Below, piece by piece: positions 35,080-46,797 of a DNA stretch of 64,000 nt (positions are counted from its first letter, which is position 1; each line of letters begins with the position of its first letter). The translations under genes and the position numbers were made by a program. Source of the stretch: Agrostemma githago (Eukaryota; Streptophyta; Magnoliopsida; Caryophyllales; Caryophyllaceae); contig OY288249.1 of NCBI GenBank assembly GCA_958450325.1, positions 63,800,166-63,864,165 of the forward strand, given 5' to 3'. The notes under the pieces were generated by a model. It was not told the DNA's origin. It worked only from the letters and a program-made list of their open reading frames with translations, and searched no databases.

Positions 35080-36958
35080 ATGGGTATCGATAGGTTGAGT
35101 GTGATGTTGCAGGAGTGGTCCCGTCGCTTTAGGGATGCAGATAGGGTGGCTTTGAATCAGACGGGGATAACCCAATTGTACCTGTTTCGTCAGATGGTGG
35201 TTGACCGCTATTTTCTGGATGCTTGCTTGGCTCATTGGGATGACATATATCATGTCTTTGCTTTCCCTCGGGGCGAAGTCTGCCCTTTGCCTGAGGAGAT
35301 TGCAGCTATAGGAGGATGGAACCCGATACTCCGTCCCGCCGTCCCGTACTCGATCTATGATCCGAGGAGGAAGTTGAGAGAATTTCTAGGGCTTTCTCAC
35401 AACGAGGTGTCCCGTATGATGGATGGTGATAAAATTTCTCTGATCGACTTGGCTGAGAAATTTATGAACTCTCTCGATGTTCGGGTTAGGCCGGCTTATA
35501 GCCGTAGAGCTTTCTCCTTTTGCATGCTCCATGTATACGCTTTCGAGGGTCATATGGACTTGTTATCCTGCATGGGAAGTACCCGTCTTCTGACTGTAGT
35601 GGATCTGATGGAGACTGAGCACAGCCCGGCTTGGTTGATCACGGGCGAGATTATCCAAGGATTGGACGATCGCAAAAGGGACTCATCCATTCGTCTCACT
35701 GGGAGCACCCGTTTGTTGCAAGTATGTCACTTGACCTCTTCTTTCAATTTTTCGTTTTTTTGATTTTTTGCAAAAAAATTTTTTTACTGCAGGGGGGTAC
35801 TCAATCGAGTCACCCAGGCACTCGGTCGAGTACCCTCGATGAAACTCTCCTGATCTGTCTTCGGAGGTGCCACTCGATCGAGTCACCCTGGCACTCGATC
35901 GAGTGCCCTCGTAAAGAGCCTCCTGTTTACGTTCAGGGGTACCACTCGACCGAGTGTCCCGAGCACTCGACCGAGTGGCCTTAGGCGAGCGCCTATTTTG
36001 CCTTGGAATCTCATGCTTTTGTTTCCTTTTGCAGATTTGGCTATATGAGAGGCTATCAGTGATAGATCCTCCACTTGATGCGGGCAACTATCGTCATAAC
36101 CAGGTGATGACGAGAAGGCGGGCCATTGACTTTTCTCGTCAGATTACGCAGAAGTACTGGGACGAGGTTTTGTCTTTTCATGGCGGCCCGTTAATTCGAT
36201 GGGTAGTTCCATGGTGGCCCATCTACCTTTGGAGTGGCTTGGACCCGAGGGACAGAGCCCGCTATCAGGTGATTCTTTCTTTCAAGCAGACGGTTCATCT
36301 CTATCCAGATCGCATACTAAGGCAGTATGGATGGACCCAGCGAATCCCTGAAGTTGAAGCGGTTGTGAGTGACCCTACCCAGTTGACTGATGTAATGTGT
36401 GATACCTGGATGCAAAGATGGTACACACGGCATACTTGGCCCGTTGTCAAATCTCGCCACTCAATCTGGGTTTCAAATTCTTATACGAAGTGGACCAAAG
36501 CAGGAGATGCTAAGGCCCGAGCCGCTTTGAAAGTCGATGAAGCCTTCGACCTGCTGAGAAGGGAGCAAGCTAAAGACAACAGGGGGTTCTTTGATGAGGG
36601 AGACACTCCAGCTACCCTAGTCCGTCTAATGTCAGGGCGGAAGAAGAAGACTAAGACTCAAGCTGAAGGGTCTAGTGCTAAAGGTGCTTGGGGGAAGGTG
36701 AGCCCCCAGATGGACTTGGAAAGGAGACTGGGCCCAAGACTACCCGTGCAGGACCGACTTGGCCCACGGGATAGACTGCCTGAGCATGTGCGGGCCCGAC
36801 TTGGGCCGAAGACCGTGATTGAAGACCCGTCGTCAAAGAAACGAGTTCGGGCTAAGGAGGTTCCACTCGTGATTCGGGAACGCTCACCACCACCCCGAAG
36901 ACCTCAGGCTCCACGCGACCCGAAGGACAAGGGGAAAGGGAAGATGCCCGGATACTAG
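35080..36958 (+). CDS. Plant mobile domain (PMD) protein encoded antisense within element 2, two exons
   Basis: Exon 1 is 35080-35721 and exon 2 is 36035-36958 (214 and 307 codons plus stop; 521 residues). The intron is GT...TTTTGCAG, phase 0. Exon 1 has the PMD-like pattern of a Trp/His-containing helix followed by FAFPRGEVCPLPEEIAAIGG; exon 2 begins LYERLSVIDPP after the splice, matching the W-x-YE/WER motif of PMD proteins, then WWPIYLW and a basic, Pro-rich tail (KKKTKTQ; KDKGKGKMPGY). PMD (Pfam PF10536) occurs in host proteins of the MAIN/MAIL type and in many transposons; its role in elements is unknown. ATG context is strong (gccATGG). The gene has its own TATA box (34949) and AATAAA (37065). 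No stop or frameshift, which suggests it is kept. The intron carries three pairs of the LTR palindrome. Confidence 0.8.
35799..35976. repeat. Three pairs of the 12-bp palindrome in the PMD intron
   Basis: Pairs at 35799/35820, 35872/35893 and 35944/35965, all ACTC(A/G)(A/G)(T/C)CGAGT and all 21 bp apart from start to start. The same pairs occur in the LTRs. Confidence 0.85.
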
Positions 36959-37354
36959 TCTCCTTATTTTATTATTTGAATATTATTATTATTTTTGTGG
37001 TGTGATTTTTTGCGTGAATGCCGTTTTTTTTTTTTTTTTTTAATCCCGAGTTTATCGAGATATTAATAAAAGACATATTATTGAACACCGTTCCCGTCTT
37101 TTGTTTATTGCAGTGGTTGTACCCTTTCGAGGGGTTGCCTACGTATCCGCAAACGGCGGAATCAAACCTAACGTAGTTCAAAATTTGATTTGATTGATTT
37201 TTTTTTGCAATTTTCGAAATACATCAGGATTATTAATTCAAGATGTGCGACAGTAGAATAATTAATTCTAGCTTATTGGCTTGTCTATAATTTTTGAAAA
37301 TTTATAAAAAGACAAATTTTTATAAATTTTTTGCAAATGACATTGAGATGGGGT
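36959..37354. other. Convergent 3' region between PMD gene and pol
   Basis: Holds a T-rich tract, the PMD poly(A) signal AATAAA (37065-37070) and a block with TTGCCTACGTATCC (37134-37147) that is conserved in element 3. No gene. Confidence 0.6.
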
Positions 37355-40300
37355 TTAGGGGTAGTAGCGCTTCAGCTGGTCTAAGTTGGTTGGGTTGACA
37401 AACTCGTTCCCGTCCAAATCTTTCAGCATCACCGCTCCTCCTGATAGGACCTTCTTGACTAAGTATGGCCCAGCCCAGTTGGGTTTGAATTTACCCCTTG
37501 GGTCAACCGGTAGTAAGGCACGAACCGATTTTAGGACCAGATCCCCTTCCTTGATGTTCCTGGGCCTAACCCGTTTGTTGAAAGCCCGTTGGATCCTTTT
37601 TTGATATATTTGAATGTTGTTGAGAGCCCGGGATCGCCGTTCGTCCAAAAGGACTAGCGAATCGTATCGGGCTTGGACCCAATCTGCCTCAGGTACTTGG
37701 CTTTCAAGTAGGATCCTAAGGGATGGCACCTCTAGCTCGACTGGTTGGACCGCCTCCATTCCGTATGTCAAGTAATACGGGGTTGCCCCGGTCGCGGTGC
37801 GGATTGAGGTTCGATATCCCCATAGGGCAAAAGGTATTTTGTCGGGCCAGTCCCGATAATTTTCAGCCATCTTTTTAAGTATGGTGACAATTGTTTTATT
37901 GGCCGCTTCTACCGCTCCATTTGTTTGAGGTCGGTAAGGCGAAGATGTATGCCTTTGAATTTTGTATTTTGCCAGCAATGCGGCAGTTTCAGCTTGAAAG
38001 TGGGTCCCGTGATCGCTGATGAACTCGTGAGGGATCCCATACCGGCATATTATTTTATTTTGGATAAATTTGGCCACGTGCTTGGCGTTCAAGACACGGT
38101 ATGACTCGGCTTCGACCCATTTGGTGAAGTAGTCGATGGCCACCAAGATGAAGCAATGACCTCCCGTTCCGGAAGGATGCACCTTTCCAATTATGTCAAT
38201 ACCCCATGTCGAAAATGGCCATGGTGATGTCATGGTATATAATAGGGAAGATGGCATATGCTGTACATTGGCGAATATCTGACAGTTATGGCAGTGTTTG
38301 ACATACAACTGACAGTCTGTTTCCATGGTGTTCCAATAGTACCCGAGCCTCATGATTTTTCGGGCTAGCATATGGGCGTTCATATGCGGGCCGTTTTCAC
38401 CATCATGGACCTCGGCCATGACCTTTTCAGCTTGCATTTTGTCGATGCATAGGAGCAGAGCCCCTTGTGCCGTCTTTTTGTACAATTGCCCGTCATCAAT
38501 TCGAACAAATTGGGTTGCTAATCTTCGTAGGGCCTTTTTGGCCCGATTTTCAGCTTCCGGGGGGTACTCTCCCGTTGTCAGGTAGGTTAGGACAGCTTGA
38601 TACCAAGGCTCCGGGTCAGTTATCTCAATATCCTGAATGGCGTGGATGTAGGCTGGCTCGGACCGTCTTTCGACACAGATTGGCATGCTGGTCAGGTGAT
38701 CCGGGATGTTCAGTAAAGATGCTAATTTGGAAAGTGCATCTGCAAACTGATTCTCTTCCCGGGGCAGATAAATGTATTCTACCTTTTGAAATTGCTTCTC
38801 TAGAACCCTTACCCGTGCTTGGTAAGCCACGAGATTGGCGTTCCGAGTTTTCCATTTCTGGAGTGCTTGATTGATGACTAATGATGAATCACCGTGGACC
38901 CGGAGGTTTGTTACCCCTAAATCAGCGGCGGCTTGCAACCCGTGAATGCATGCTTCGTATTCGGCTGCGTTGTTAGTCACGTCGAAGTCCAACTTGATGG
39001 ATAAGGGAGTGTGTTCCCCTCGGGGTGAAATTAACAGGATTCCGACCCCAAATCCTCGGAAGTTGGATGCCCCATCGAAATATAAATCCCACACTTCCGT
39101 ATCGGTGTGGAATATGTCTTCATCAGGAAAGGCCCAAGTATCGGTGTGGCCTTCTTCGGATATTGGGCCGTCAGCGAGGAACTCGACAACTACCCGACCT
39201 TTGATGGCTTTTAATGGTACAAATTTGAGGTCGAACTCGGATAACATTAAAGTCCATCTTGACATCCTGCCGTTGAGGATGGGCTTCTCAAATAAGTACT
39301 TGATAGGATCCATCTTGGATAACACATGTACCTCGTGACTGAGCATGTAATGTCGGAGCTTTTTAGTGGCCCAAACCAATGCTAGGCACGTCTTTTCGAG
39401 CATTGTATATTTGCACTCATATTCGAGGAACTTTTTACTGATGTAGTAAATAGCCCGTTCTTCTGAATCGACTGTCTGGGCCAGCATAGCCCCCATGGCC
39501 GTCTCCGTCGTCGTTAGGTATAACGACAAAGGTAGACCGTGTTGAGGTGGCATTAGTACCGGCGGAGCAGACAGCACCTCCTTGATTTTGTCAAAAGCCG
39601 CTTGACATTTGCCGTCCCATAGCACCCGTTCTCCGATTTTTAGCTTCTTGAAGATGGGTTCGCATACCATGGTTAGTTTCGAAATGAACCGGCTGATGTA
39701 TTGGACTTTTCCGAGAAACCCCCTTATTTCCTTTTCGGTTTTGGGTGGTTGCATCTCGGTGATGGCCTTGATTTTAGCTGGGTCGACCTCGATGCCGCGT
39801 TGGCTAACGATATGGCCCAGTAATTTGCCCGACGTTACCCCAAAACTGCATTTTTGTGGGTTCAGTCTCATGTTGTATTTACGTAGCCGGGTGAAGAATT
39901 TTCTTAGGGCTGAAATGTGCCCGCTTCGGTCCTTGGATTTGACGATCATGTCATCCACATAGACCTCCACTTCCTTATGCATCATGTCGTGGAGTAAGGT
40001 AGTGGCGGTCCGTTGATAAGTGGCCCCGGCGTTGATAAGCCCAAATGGCATGACGGTGTAACAGTAAGTACCCCAAGGTGTAATGAAGGTGGTCTTACCC
40101 ATGTCCTCTTCTGCCATTTTAATCTGATTGTACCCGGCATATCCGTCCATGAACGATAGAAGGGCATGATCGGCCGTATTATCCACCAGTATGTCGATGT
40201 GTGGTAACGGAAAATCATCTTTTGGGCTTGCCTTGTTAAGATCCCGGAAGTCCACGCAAACCCGCACCTTGCCGTCCTTCTTGGGTACCGGCACGATGTT

Positions 40301-43300
40301 TGCAACCCAGTCTGGATATTCAGACACTTGTATAAAACCTGCTTTAAATTGTTTATCGACCTCTTCCTTGACTTTAAGAGACCACTCGGGCTTCATTCTT
40401 CTGAGTTTTTGCTTTACCGGCTTGCACCCATCTTTGATGGGTATTCGGTGTTCGGCTATCTCCCGGTCTATACCCGGCATGTCCTTGTAGGACCATGCAA
40501 AGTCGTCTTTGAATTCCTGGAGGAGGTCTGTGAATTGTTTTCTCTCCTCTGGATCTAAAGATAGGCCCAACTTAAGCATCTGGGGCTCTAAAGTGGTTCC
40601 CACATTGATGGACTCAGTTTCTTTGATTACCGGATCTCGGGATTCCCTTTGCTCGAGCTGCTCGACCAGATGTTGAGGTAGGGGTACCTGTTCGTCGGGT
40701 TTCTCAATGTCATTGCATATAAAATTTTTGAAATTGAGAAGATTTTGGAAATAAGACAAGTCGTAAGCAGAACGGTGTTCGTTATTATTATTGATGGTAA
40801 ATTTTGAAAATAGCTCGAATAGAGCTGCCATCTGATCATTGGTCAGTGGCGGGATAGGGAGAGGTCTTGGGACAGGCCCCGAGACCTCAGTGGATAAAGG
40901 AAGAGGGGTTACAGACTCGACTTTAGCACCAGACCCTCTAGACTCGGACTCAGACTCCGACTCCGACTCTGACTCAGACTCGGTATCCGGCATGTCTCCC
41001 TCGCCGGTGGTCAGCTTGTAGACCCGTCCTTGACCGTCGGTCCACTTTATAGTCTTCCTCCAGGCCCTTGTCTCGGTGTTGGTACCGACCTCGGTGATTA
41101 GCTTGGTTGGGTCGAACCGATCGCTGCGGAGGATCAGGTTGACCAAGTCGCTCTTTGGAGCAGGGACGACTTTGTCCTCTCCGAATAAGAGCCCCAGCAC
41201 GGGCTCGGAGTTGCTTTCGCTTTCCTTTGATTCGGCCTGGACGATGGTAAATATATCATCAGGGATGAAATTGCATTCCCGAGCCTTTTTGGTCTCGGGA
41301 TATGCGACGGTGGGTTGGTAGAGGCCCACTTGGATGGCTCCGAAGACCGGAGTAACGAAGTAATCCGTTAACTTCAGGCCATAAGGGCTTATGTAAGTAC
41401 CCTTGATAATGTCGACGGCCTTGTGAATACCGGCCCGAACCACGTTTTCCGGGGTTATAGCATACCCCAATTCGAAATGTGACTCGCCATCGTTTAGAAC
41501 TTCGATGATCTTCCCAGCTGGAAGATATGGTCTTGAGGTTATTCCGGGTAAGTAACCCAGATTTTGTAGCATCGTGTCGATGCTAGTTGTGAAGTAGGGC
41601 CTAAAGAGATATTCTTCTTCGATCATGCCCACGAAATCAAATCCTCGTGGGTCGGCCCGGCCTGTAGCGTTGCAGCTTGCTACGGTAATTGGGGTCGCCT
41701 CCAGCGTGATGATACCGTCTTTGAGGGGCATCTTGACTTTTCGGTGGAGGGTAGATGACACGGCCTTAACTGCGTGGATCCAAGGCCTTCCCAGCAAGAG
41801 ATTGAATGATGAGGTGACATCTATCACCTGAAATTCCAATTCCTTTTCGATTGGGCCCGTTATGATCTTTAATTTCACGGCCCCGGCGACAGGTTTTGGG
41901 CTTCCGTCGAAAGACTGGATAGTCTGCGCCGTTGGAAGGTAATCGGCATCAGTGATGCCGAGTGCTTTTGCGGTCCTTAGGGGAAGGACATTCACGGCTG
42001 ATCCATCATCGATAAGGGTCATCGGGAGATATTTACCCTTGCAGATGACCGTGATGTACAGGGCCAGATTGTGATTGGGCCCAAATGGTGGCAGATCAGC
42101 TTCAGAGAAGGTTATGAGTGGGCCTTCTTCTTTGGATTTGCCCTTAAGGTAGGGCATGATGGTGGCTACCATTTCAGCGGGGGTAGCCTCTGAATCAACC
42201 TTGATTTCATCGAGAGCCTTAGTCAGTGCTTCCCGATGAGCTTGCGAGCTAACCAATAGTTGCCATATAGTTAGATCGGCTCGGACCCTCTTCATTTGTT
42301 GGACCAGAGCCGTGTCTGGGCTTGGTTCTTCGAGGGTAGGCTCCGTCCTGGCGGGTTCAGTGACGGATATAGGGATGGAACGCCCAGCCGCGGCGAGATG
42401 ATTGGTGGCTAAAGCTTTGGACTTTGCCTTTCGGACCTCTTCAAGGGTGATGGGGACAGCTTCCCCTTTGGTTAAGTACACATCATCCTCGTCGTCGAAC
42501 CATATCCCGTTGATTTGTGGGATATAGGGAGAGATGAGGTGAGAACAGTCAATTACCTCACCGGTGAAGATAGCGTGGGCGCTGAACGGGTTTTCTTTGT
42601 TGCTCGGCTTGTCTCCGGGCGACGGGATTTTCCCGCTCTCGATAAGGTCCTGGATTAGATGTTTTAACCTCCAACATTTTTCAGTATCATGTCCGTTGCC
42701 CCGGTGATACTGACAGTAGGCTTGGGCATTGTAAGTTTTGGGCCTTTTTTCCACTGGAGGTTCTGCAGTTGGGCCTATCGGTTGGATTAGGCCCTTTGAG
42801 GATAGCCTCTGTAAGGCATAAGTATAGGTAGTCCCTATATCTGTGAATACCCGATTCGGTGTATTCTTTTTAGACGAGGTGTCGAGCAGGTTTACCTCGT
42901 CGAAGATGCTGCGAGTTGCAGCTGCGGGTGTGGGCTTGATTGTAGATGAACTTGCCCCTTGATACCCTTTGGCAGAGGCCTTAGTCAGACTCTCTAGCCT
43001 CAGGTCATCCTCGATTCTCGTGCCCATTTCAGTAAGGACAGCGAAGTTTGGGATGATGGCATACCGGAGGTGGACCCGGTAGGATGGGAGTAGATTTTTG
43101 ACGAAGGCTTCCACTAGGGCCTTCTCGCCGGGCTTGTCGACTAGCTTCACACTCTCAGCCCTCCACCTTTGCAGATATTTTGTGAACCCTTCTTTGGGCT
43201 CTTGGGCCATTACCTCCAGAGTACGCATTGTAGTCTGGATTTCAGTGTTATCGGCGTAGTTCCGAGCAAATTCGGTCGCCACGTCATCCCAAGTCTTGTA

Positions 43301-43738
43301 TTTCTTGGGGTCGAGCCTGTAGAACCAGGCCCTGGGATGCTTCTCCAAGGAGGAAGGGAATAAGTGCTTGAACATGGTGGACTTTACCCCTTTGACCGCC
43401 ATGAAGTCTTTGAAGGCCCGGATATGATGGACCGGGTCTTCGGTACCCTCAAACATAGGAATTCCCGTCAAGTTGAGGTTGGCCGGTAGCTCGTCATTCA
43501 AAGGTGAATAAATGCGAGCATTTTCGGAGTGGATCGAGTTGCTTGTTGACAAGTGGACTTGCTCCTCGAGCCTGCGAACGACACTGACCAATTCGGCTAT
43601 GGGCCCAGCGGAATCAGCTCCTTCAACCGGGACCGTCTTCTCCACAGTGCTCAGGCGGGTGTCCAAAGTTGCTTGGTTAGCGAGGATGGAGGTCAGTTGA
43701 GTCTCGATCTTGGTTAGGGCATTTTTCAAATCTTCCAT
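37355..43738 (-). CDS. Tat gag-pol polyprotein (gag, protease, RT, RNase H, archaeal RNase H, integrase)
   Basis: One uninterrupted frame of 2127 residues. Order: N-terminal coiled coil (1-80), gag (about 90-270, with WDDVATEFARNYA and RWRAESVKLVDK), a CCHC-like knuckle (C342-C355, CQYH...C), aspartic protease (D577-D578-G-S), an acidic Ser/Glu repeat (about 915-945), reverse transcriptase (YVDDM at 1260-1264), RNase H, the extra archaeal-type RNase H (YFDGAS, D1555; NNAAEYEA; ADALSK), and integrase (WGIDIIG with D1848, ISDHGTHF, then E in VEAANK) with a C-terminal chromodomain-free tail. The tandem RNase H domains are diagnostic for Tat. It makes the particle, copies the RNA and integrates the cDNA in the nucleus. 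The start ATG is preceded by about 1 kb of leader. All catalytic residues I checked are present. Confidence 0.95.
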   Translation of the reverse strand: MEDLKNALTKIETQLTSILANQATLDTRLSTVEKTVPVEGADSAGPIAELVSVVRRLEEQVHLSTSNSIHSENARIYSPLNDELPANLNLTGIPMFEGTEDPVHHIRAFKDFMAVKGVKSTMFKHLFPSSLEKHPRAWFYRLDPKKYKTWDDVATEFARNYADNTEIQTTMRTLEVMAQEPKEGFTKYLQRWRAESVKLVDKPGEKALVEAFVKNLLPSYRVHLRYAIIPNFAVLTEMGTRIEDDLRLESLTKASAKGYQGASSSTIKPTPAAATRSIFDEVNLLDTSSKKNTPNRVFTDIGTTYTYALQRLSSKGLIQPIGPTAEPPVEKRPKTYNAQAYCQYHRGNGHDTEKCWRLKHLIQDLIESGKIPSPGDKPSNKENPFSAHAIFTGEVIDCSHLISPYIPQINGIWFDDEDDVYLTKGEAVPITLEEVRKAKSKALATNHLAAAGRSIPISVTEPARTEPTLEEPSPDTALVQQMKRVRADLTIWQLLVSSQAHREALTKALDEIKVDSEATPAEMVATIMPYLKGKSKEEGPLITFSEADLPPFGPNHNLALYITVICKGKYLPMTLIDDGSAVNVLPLRTAKALGITDADYLPTAQTIQSFDGSPKPVAGAVKLKIITGPIEKELEFQVIDVTSSFNLLLGRPWIHAVKAVSSTLHRKVKMPLKDGIITLEATPITVASCNATGRADPRGFDFVGMIEEEYLFRPYFTTSIDTMLQNLGYLPGITSRPYLPAGKIIEVLNDGESHFELGYAITPENVVRAGIHKAVDIIKGTYISPYGLKLTDYFVTPVFGAIQVGLYQPTVAYPETKKARECNFIPDDIFTIVQAESKESESNSEPVLGLLFGEDKVVPAPKSDLVNLILRSDRFDPTKLITEVGTNTETRAWRKTIKWTDGQGRVYKLTTGEGDMPDTESESESESESESESRGSGAKVESVTPLPLSTEVSGPVPRPLPIPPLTNDQMAALFELFSKFTINNNNEHRSAYDLSYFQNLLNFKNFICNDIEKPDEQVPLPQHLVEQLEQRESRDPVIKETESINVGTTLEPQMLKLGLSLDPEERKQFTDLLQEFKDDFAWSYKDMPGIDREIAEHRIPIKDGCKPVKQKLRRMKPEWSLKVKEEVDKQFKAGFIQVSEYPDWVANIVPVPKKDGKVRVCVDFRDLNKASPKDDFPLPHIDILVDNTADHALLSFMDGYAGYNQIKMAEEDMGKTTFITPWGTYCYTVMPFGLINAGATYQRTATTLLHDMMHKEVEVYVDDMIVKSKDRSGHISALRKFFTRLRKYNMRLNPQKCSFGVTSGKLLGHIVSQRGIEVDPAKIKAITEMQPPKTEKEIRGFLGKVQYISRFISKLTMVCEPIFKKLKIGERVLWDGKCQAAFDKIKEVLSAPPVLMPPQHGLPLSLYLTTTETAMGAMLAQTVDSEERAIYYISKKFLEYECKYTMLEKTCLALVWATKKLRHYMLSHEVHVLSKMDPIKYLFEKPILNGRMSRWTLMLSEFDLKFVPLKAIKGRVVVEFLADGPISEEGHTDTWAFPDEDIFHTDTEVWDLYFDGASNFRGFGVGILLISPRGEHTPLSIKLDFDVTNNAAEYEACIHGLQAAADLGVTNLRVHGDSSLVINQALQKWKTRNANLVAYQARVRVLEKQFQKVEYIYLPREENQFADALSKLASLLNIPDHLTSMPICVERRSEPAYIHAIQDIEITDPEPWYQAVLTYLTTGEYPPEAENRAKKALRRLATQFVRIDDGQLYKKTAQGALLLCIDKMQAEKVMAEVHDGENGPHMNAHMLARKIMRLGYYWNTMETDCQLYVKHCHNCQIFANVQHMPSSLLYTMTSPWPFSTWGIDIIGKVHPSGTGGHCFILVAIDYFTKWVEAESYRVLNAKHVAKFIQNKIICRYGIPHEFISDHGTHFQAETAALLAKYKIQRHTSSPYRPQTNGAVEAANKTIVTILKKMAENYRDWPDKIPFALWGYRTSIRTATGATPYYLTYGMEAVQPVELEVPSLRILLESQVPEADWVQARYDSLVLLDERRSRALNNIQIYQKRIQRAFNKRVRPRNIKEGDLVLKSVRALLPVDPRGKFKPNWAGPYLVKKVLSGGAVMLKDLDGNEFVNPTNLDQLKRYYP

Positions 43739-44780
43739 CTTGCGTTGATGTCGGGTTGTGGCTGGCCTGTCTGTAAGAACACCACGTAATCAGAAACTAG
43801 CCCAGAAATCCCGGAATAGAAAGTACATCCCAAACGAGACTAAAGGGAAATGACTCGAAGAAGACACTTAGACGGGTGACTTGTGAAGTGTGGGCCTTCC
43901 TTAGGATTCGGCAAGTGGGCCTAGTCCTATTCGAAGGAAGGTTCACGCGAGACATCCCCAGACTTTTGACTCGATCGTGTTGACGGGCCCTCCTTTGTAA
44001 GAGTATGTCCTACTTAGGTGGGCCTTGCCTTAGTCTAATAAGGCGGACTGGGATAGGGAAGAAACTCGTGATGTAAGATCGACAAAGTTTCGACGCTAGA
44101 AACCTTGACAACTTAAGACTCGACCCGACACTGCTAAATATGGGAAGTCCTAAGAGGAGGGAAGTTTTGGAAATTGATTGATTTTTGAAAAAGGACCGAG
44201 TGGACTCGGTGAATGGCCCAAATTTCCGGAAAAAGTCATTGGGCCATGAGTTTTGAAAGTTTGAGTTTTGATTTGGGCAGCATACCGGCTAGAAAATAGG
44301 CTATTTTGAGTAAAATCATAAGTCCTAAATTCGGTATGTCCCGGGTTTTGAAAATCGAATATCTTGAAAAGGAGGATGTAATTTTTGAAAAGGTGATATT
44401 TTTGAAAATGACTCGGAAACCAAGTAGCACGTAGTCACACAAGCATTATAACGACGCCATGTATGCTCTACACTAAGTCTCGGTCGGTCTGAAAGGGTCT
44501 ATACCAGTGTACATAGTCTAGACGTTGATCGGGACGGACTCTCTAAGTCGAATTGAGCTTAGAACATGCCGCGAAACCCACTCGAATCGACTATGGACAC
44601 CTTTTGACATATCCATATTGGAATACATCAAGGGTATAGTGGGACGTCGGTCACCAGTACCGGCCCGGGAAAATATGGGTTATGCATGAACCGTAAAACT
44701 AACACGCGCATTGTATTTGTCAAACGATTTCTATTCGAGTCTCACCCTGAGGATGCCGATGGTAAGTCACGCATCAGTTA
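43739..44780 (-). other. Leader of element 2 between primer site and gag
   Basis: About 1 kb without a gene. Shares blocks with the leader of element 3 (for example TTTTACTCAAAATAGCC and CAAAACCCGGG on the element strand), so it probably holds packaging or dimerisation signals; the function is an inference. Confidence 0.6.
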
Positions 44781-44799
44781 ATCCCCAGCGGAGTCGCCA
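44781..44799 (-). promoter_or_regulatory. Primer-binding site of element 2 (tRNA-Arg type)
   Basis: TGGCGACTCCGCTGGGGAT on the minus strand, 3 nt after the 5' LTR, as in Ogre/Tat elements. Confidence 0.8.
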
Positions 44800-46639
44800 A
44801 ATTGTGGACATGACATAGGTCCACCCCGACGCGGCCACGCGCGGGTTTGGGTAGACGAATGAATCTCCATATGAGAAGGATCGAATTGAAATTTAGGTCT
44901 ATGTGGAGTCGCCACCAAATTTTATGGTTATTCGGAACCGTTCGAGCCCACTCTATGTCGTAGTGGGCCGTATACAAAATACGGCCCATTTCCGATGTCA
45001 GAGTTTATTGGGCTCGTCCCTTTGCATATCGATATAGATGCCGACTTGAGCGGTTAATCGTATATTGAATGACTCTCGTGCGCCAACGGTTTCGGGCATC
45101 CGGAAACCGAGATTCTGAGTAAGGGGTGAGGGTACGTGTTGGGAAGCCCACAAAGGACACCCAACCCCGCCCGCACATTAGCGGCCTCTACTAAGAATTC
45201 GAATGACTTTCTAATACGCGTGCTAGTAAAACGGGAAAAATAATATGCAAAGATTTATTTTCCCTAAACATGCGAATGTAATTGAAAGGGTTTCTAAGTC
45301 AATTTAATGCAACTAAAATTAACGTCAAAGTTGTATTTTAGCATGCGGGTTCATTTAGTATAATAAACGAATAATAATTAAATTGACAAAAGAAACAGAA
45401 AACGCGTTAGTAACGATATAGCGATATAACGAATAATAACGGTTTGCAAATATTGAATTGAATTGAAAAGATGCAAATATGAGGATGCATGATTTGAAAA
45501 GATAGTATACACGTGATTAATTATGCACATGTTGACCTAAGTCGTAAAATACTATCGAGTTTGAAAAATAGAATAATGTACGACTCGTGTTTGAGTCGTT
45601 ATGAGGCCACTCGATCGAGTGGTCGATGGACTCGATCGAGTGGAACCAAAAAAAAAAATTATTCTGTTTTGCGTCAAAGACCGTACTCGGTCGAGTTATT
45701 GACTAACTCGGTCGAGTACATGGCCACTCGACTGAGTCACTGTGAGACTCGATCGGGTGGTGGTCATATTTAGCATTCTGTCTCGATTTTAGGGTGTCAC
45801 TCGATCGAGTGACTAAGGCACTCGGTCGAGTGGCACCTGTACGAACTTGGTTCGTTTGCTATTTAATTGTTGACTTTGAAATTGCTTTTGATTTTTGATA
45901 ATCGGACATAAATATTGCACAATTTATGTTCGACTTGGTTTTTTTATAAATCGCGAATTTTGTTGAACCGAATATAAATATTGTTGAATTTATACCCGAT
46001 TCTAAAATTGAATACTCATCATATCCCATATTCGATTATTGAATCGATATGGGATATTTAGAGTGAAAAATAAAAAGGATGGATTAATTTTAGTCGCTTT
46101 GAATTAATTATCGTGATATGAATAAATCACGTTAATTAATTCATATGACTTGATTGCTAGATTCGATATCCAATTATGGAATTGGTATCGAATCTAAAAT
46201 CGACGCTTTACTTGAATAGTAAAAAAAACTTGATTCCCTCGACTTTTCCGACATCGAAATAAATCCCTAGGGATTGTGATGTCGGATCCGTGTCAACGGG
46301 TTTCGACCCTTATTAAAAATTGACTTTAGAAAATTGATGAATGCAAAATTGATGATGATAACGAGAAGTAATAACGGAATCTTGTTTAAGTTGACTCATC
46401 TCAATAATCAAATAATCGGGGTACCGGGATAAGCGACCGTCAACGCTGTGTGCAGTACACTTGTATGTTCGTGTTTTCTTATCCCGATATCCTTCTTACT
46501 CGACACAAATCAATGAGTATTTTAATATTTTAATACTAAAGATATTATAGATATTATGATGCGATGACTAAAATAATAAAAAAACGAAAAAAAAAAACGA
46601 GGAAGAATGATGAATGTGCAATAATAATGATAAAATAAC

Positions 46640-46681
46640 CGTAACACTAATAATAATAATACGAAATAATAATAATAATAC

Positions 46682-46724
<43 letters not shown>

Positions 46725-46764
46725 TAATAATACGTAACAGTAATAGTAATAATAATAATACGTA

Positions 46765-46797
<33 letters not shown>

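Noticed and set aside
35883..36087. Minus-strand frames over the PMD intron
   Set aside because: They translate the palindromic repeats and have no family similarity.
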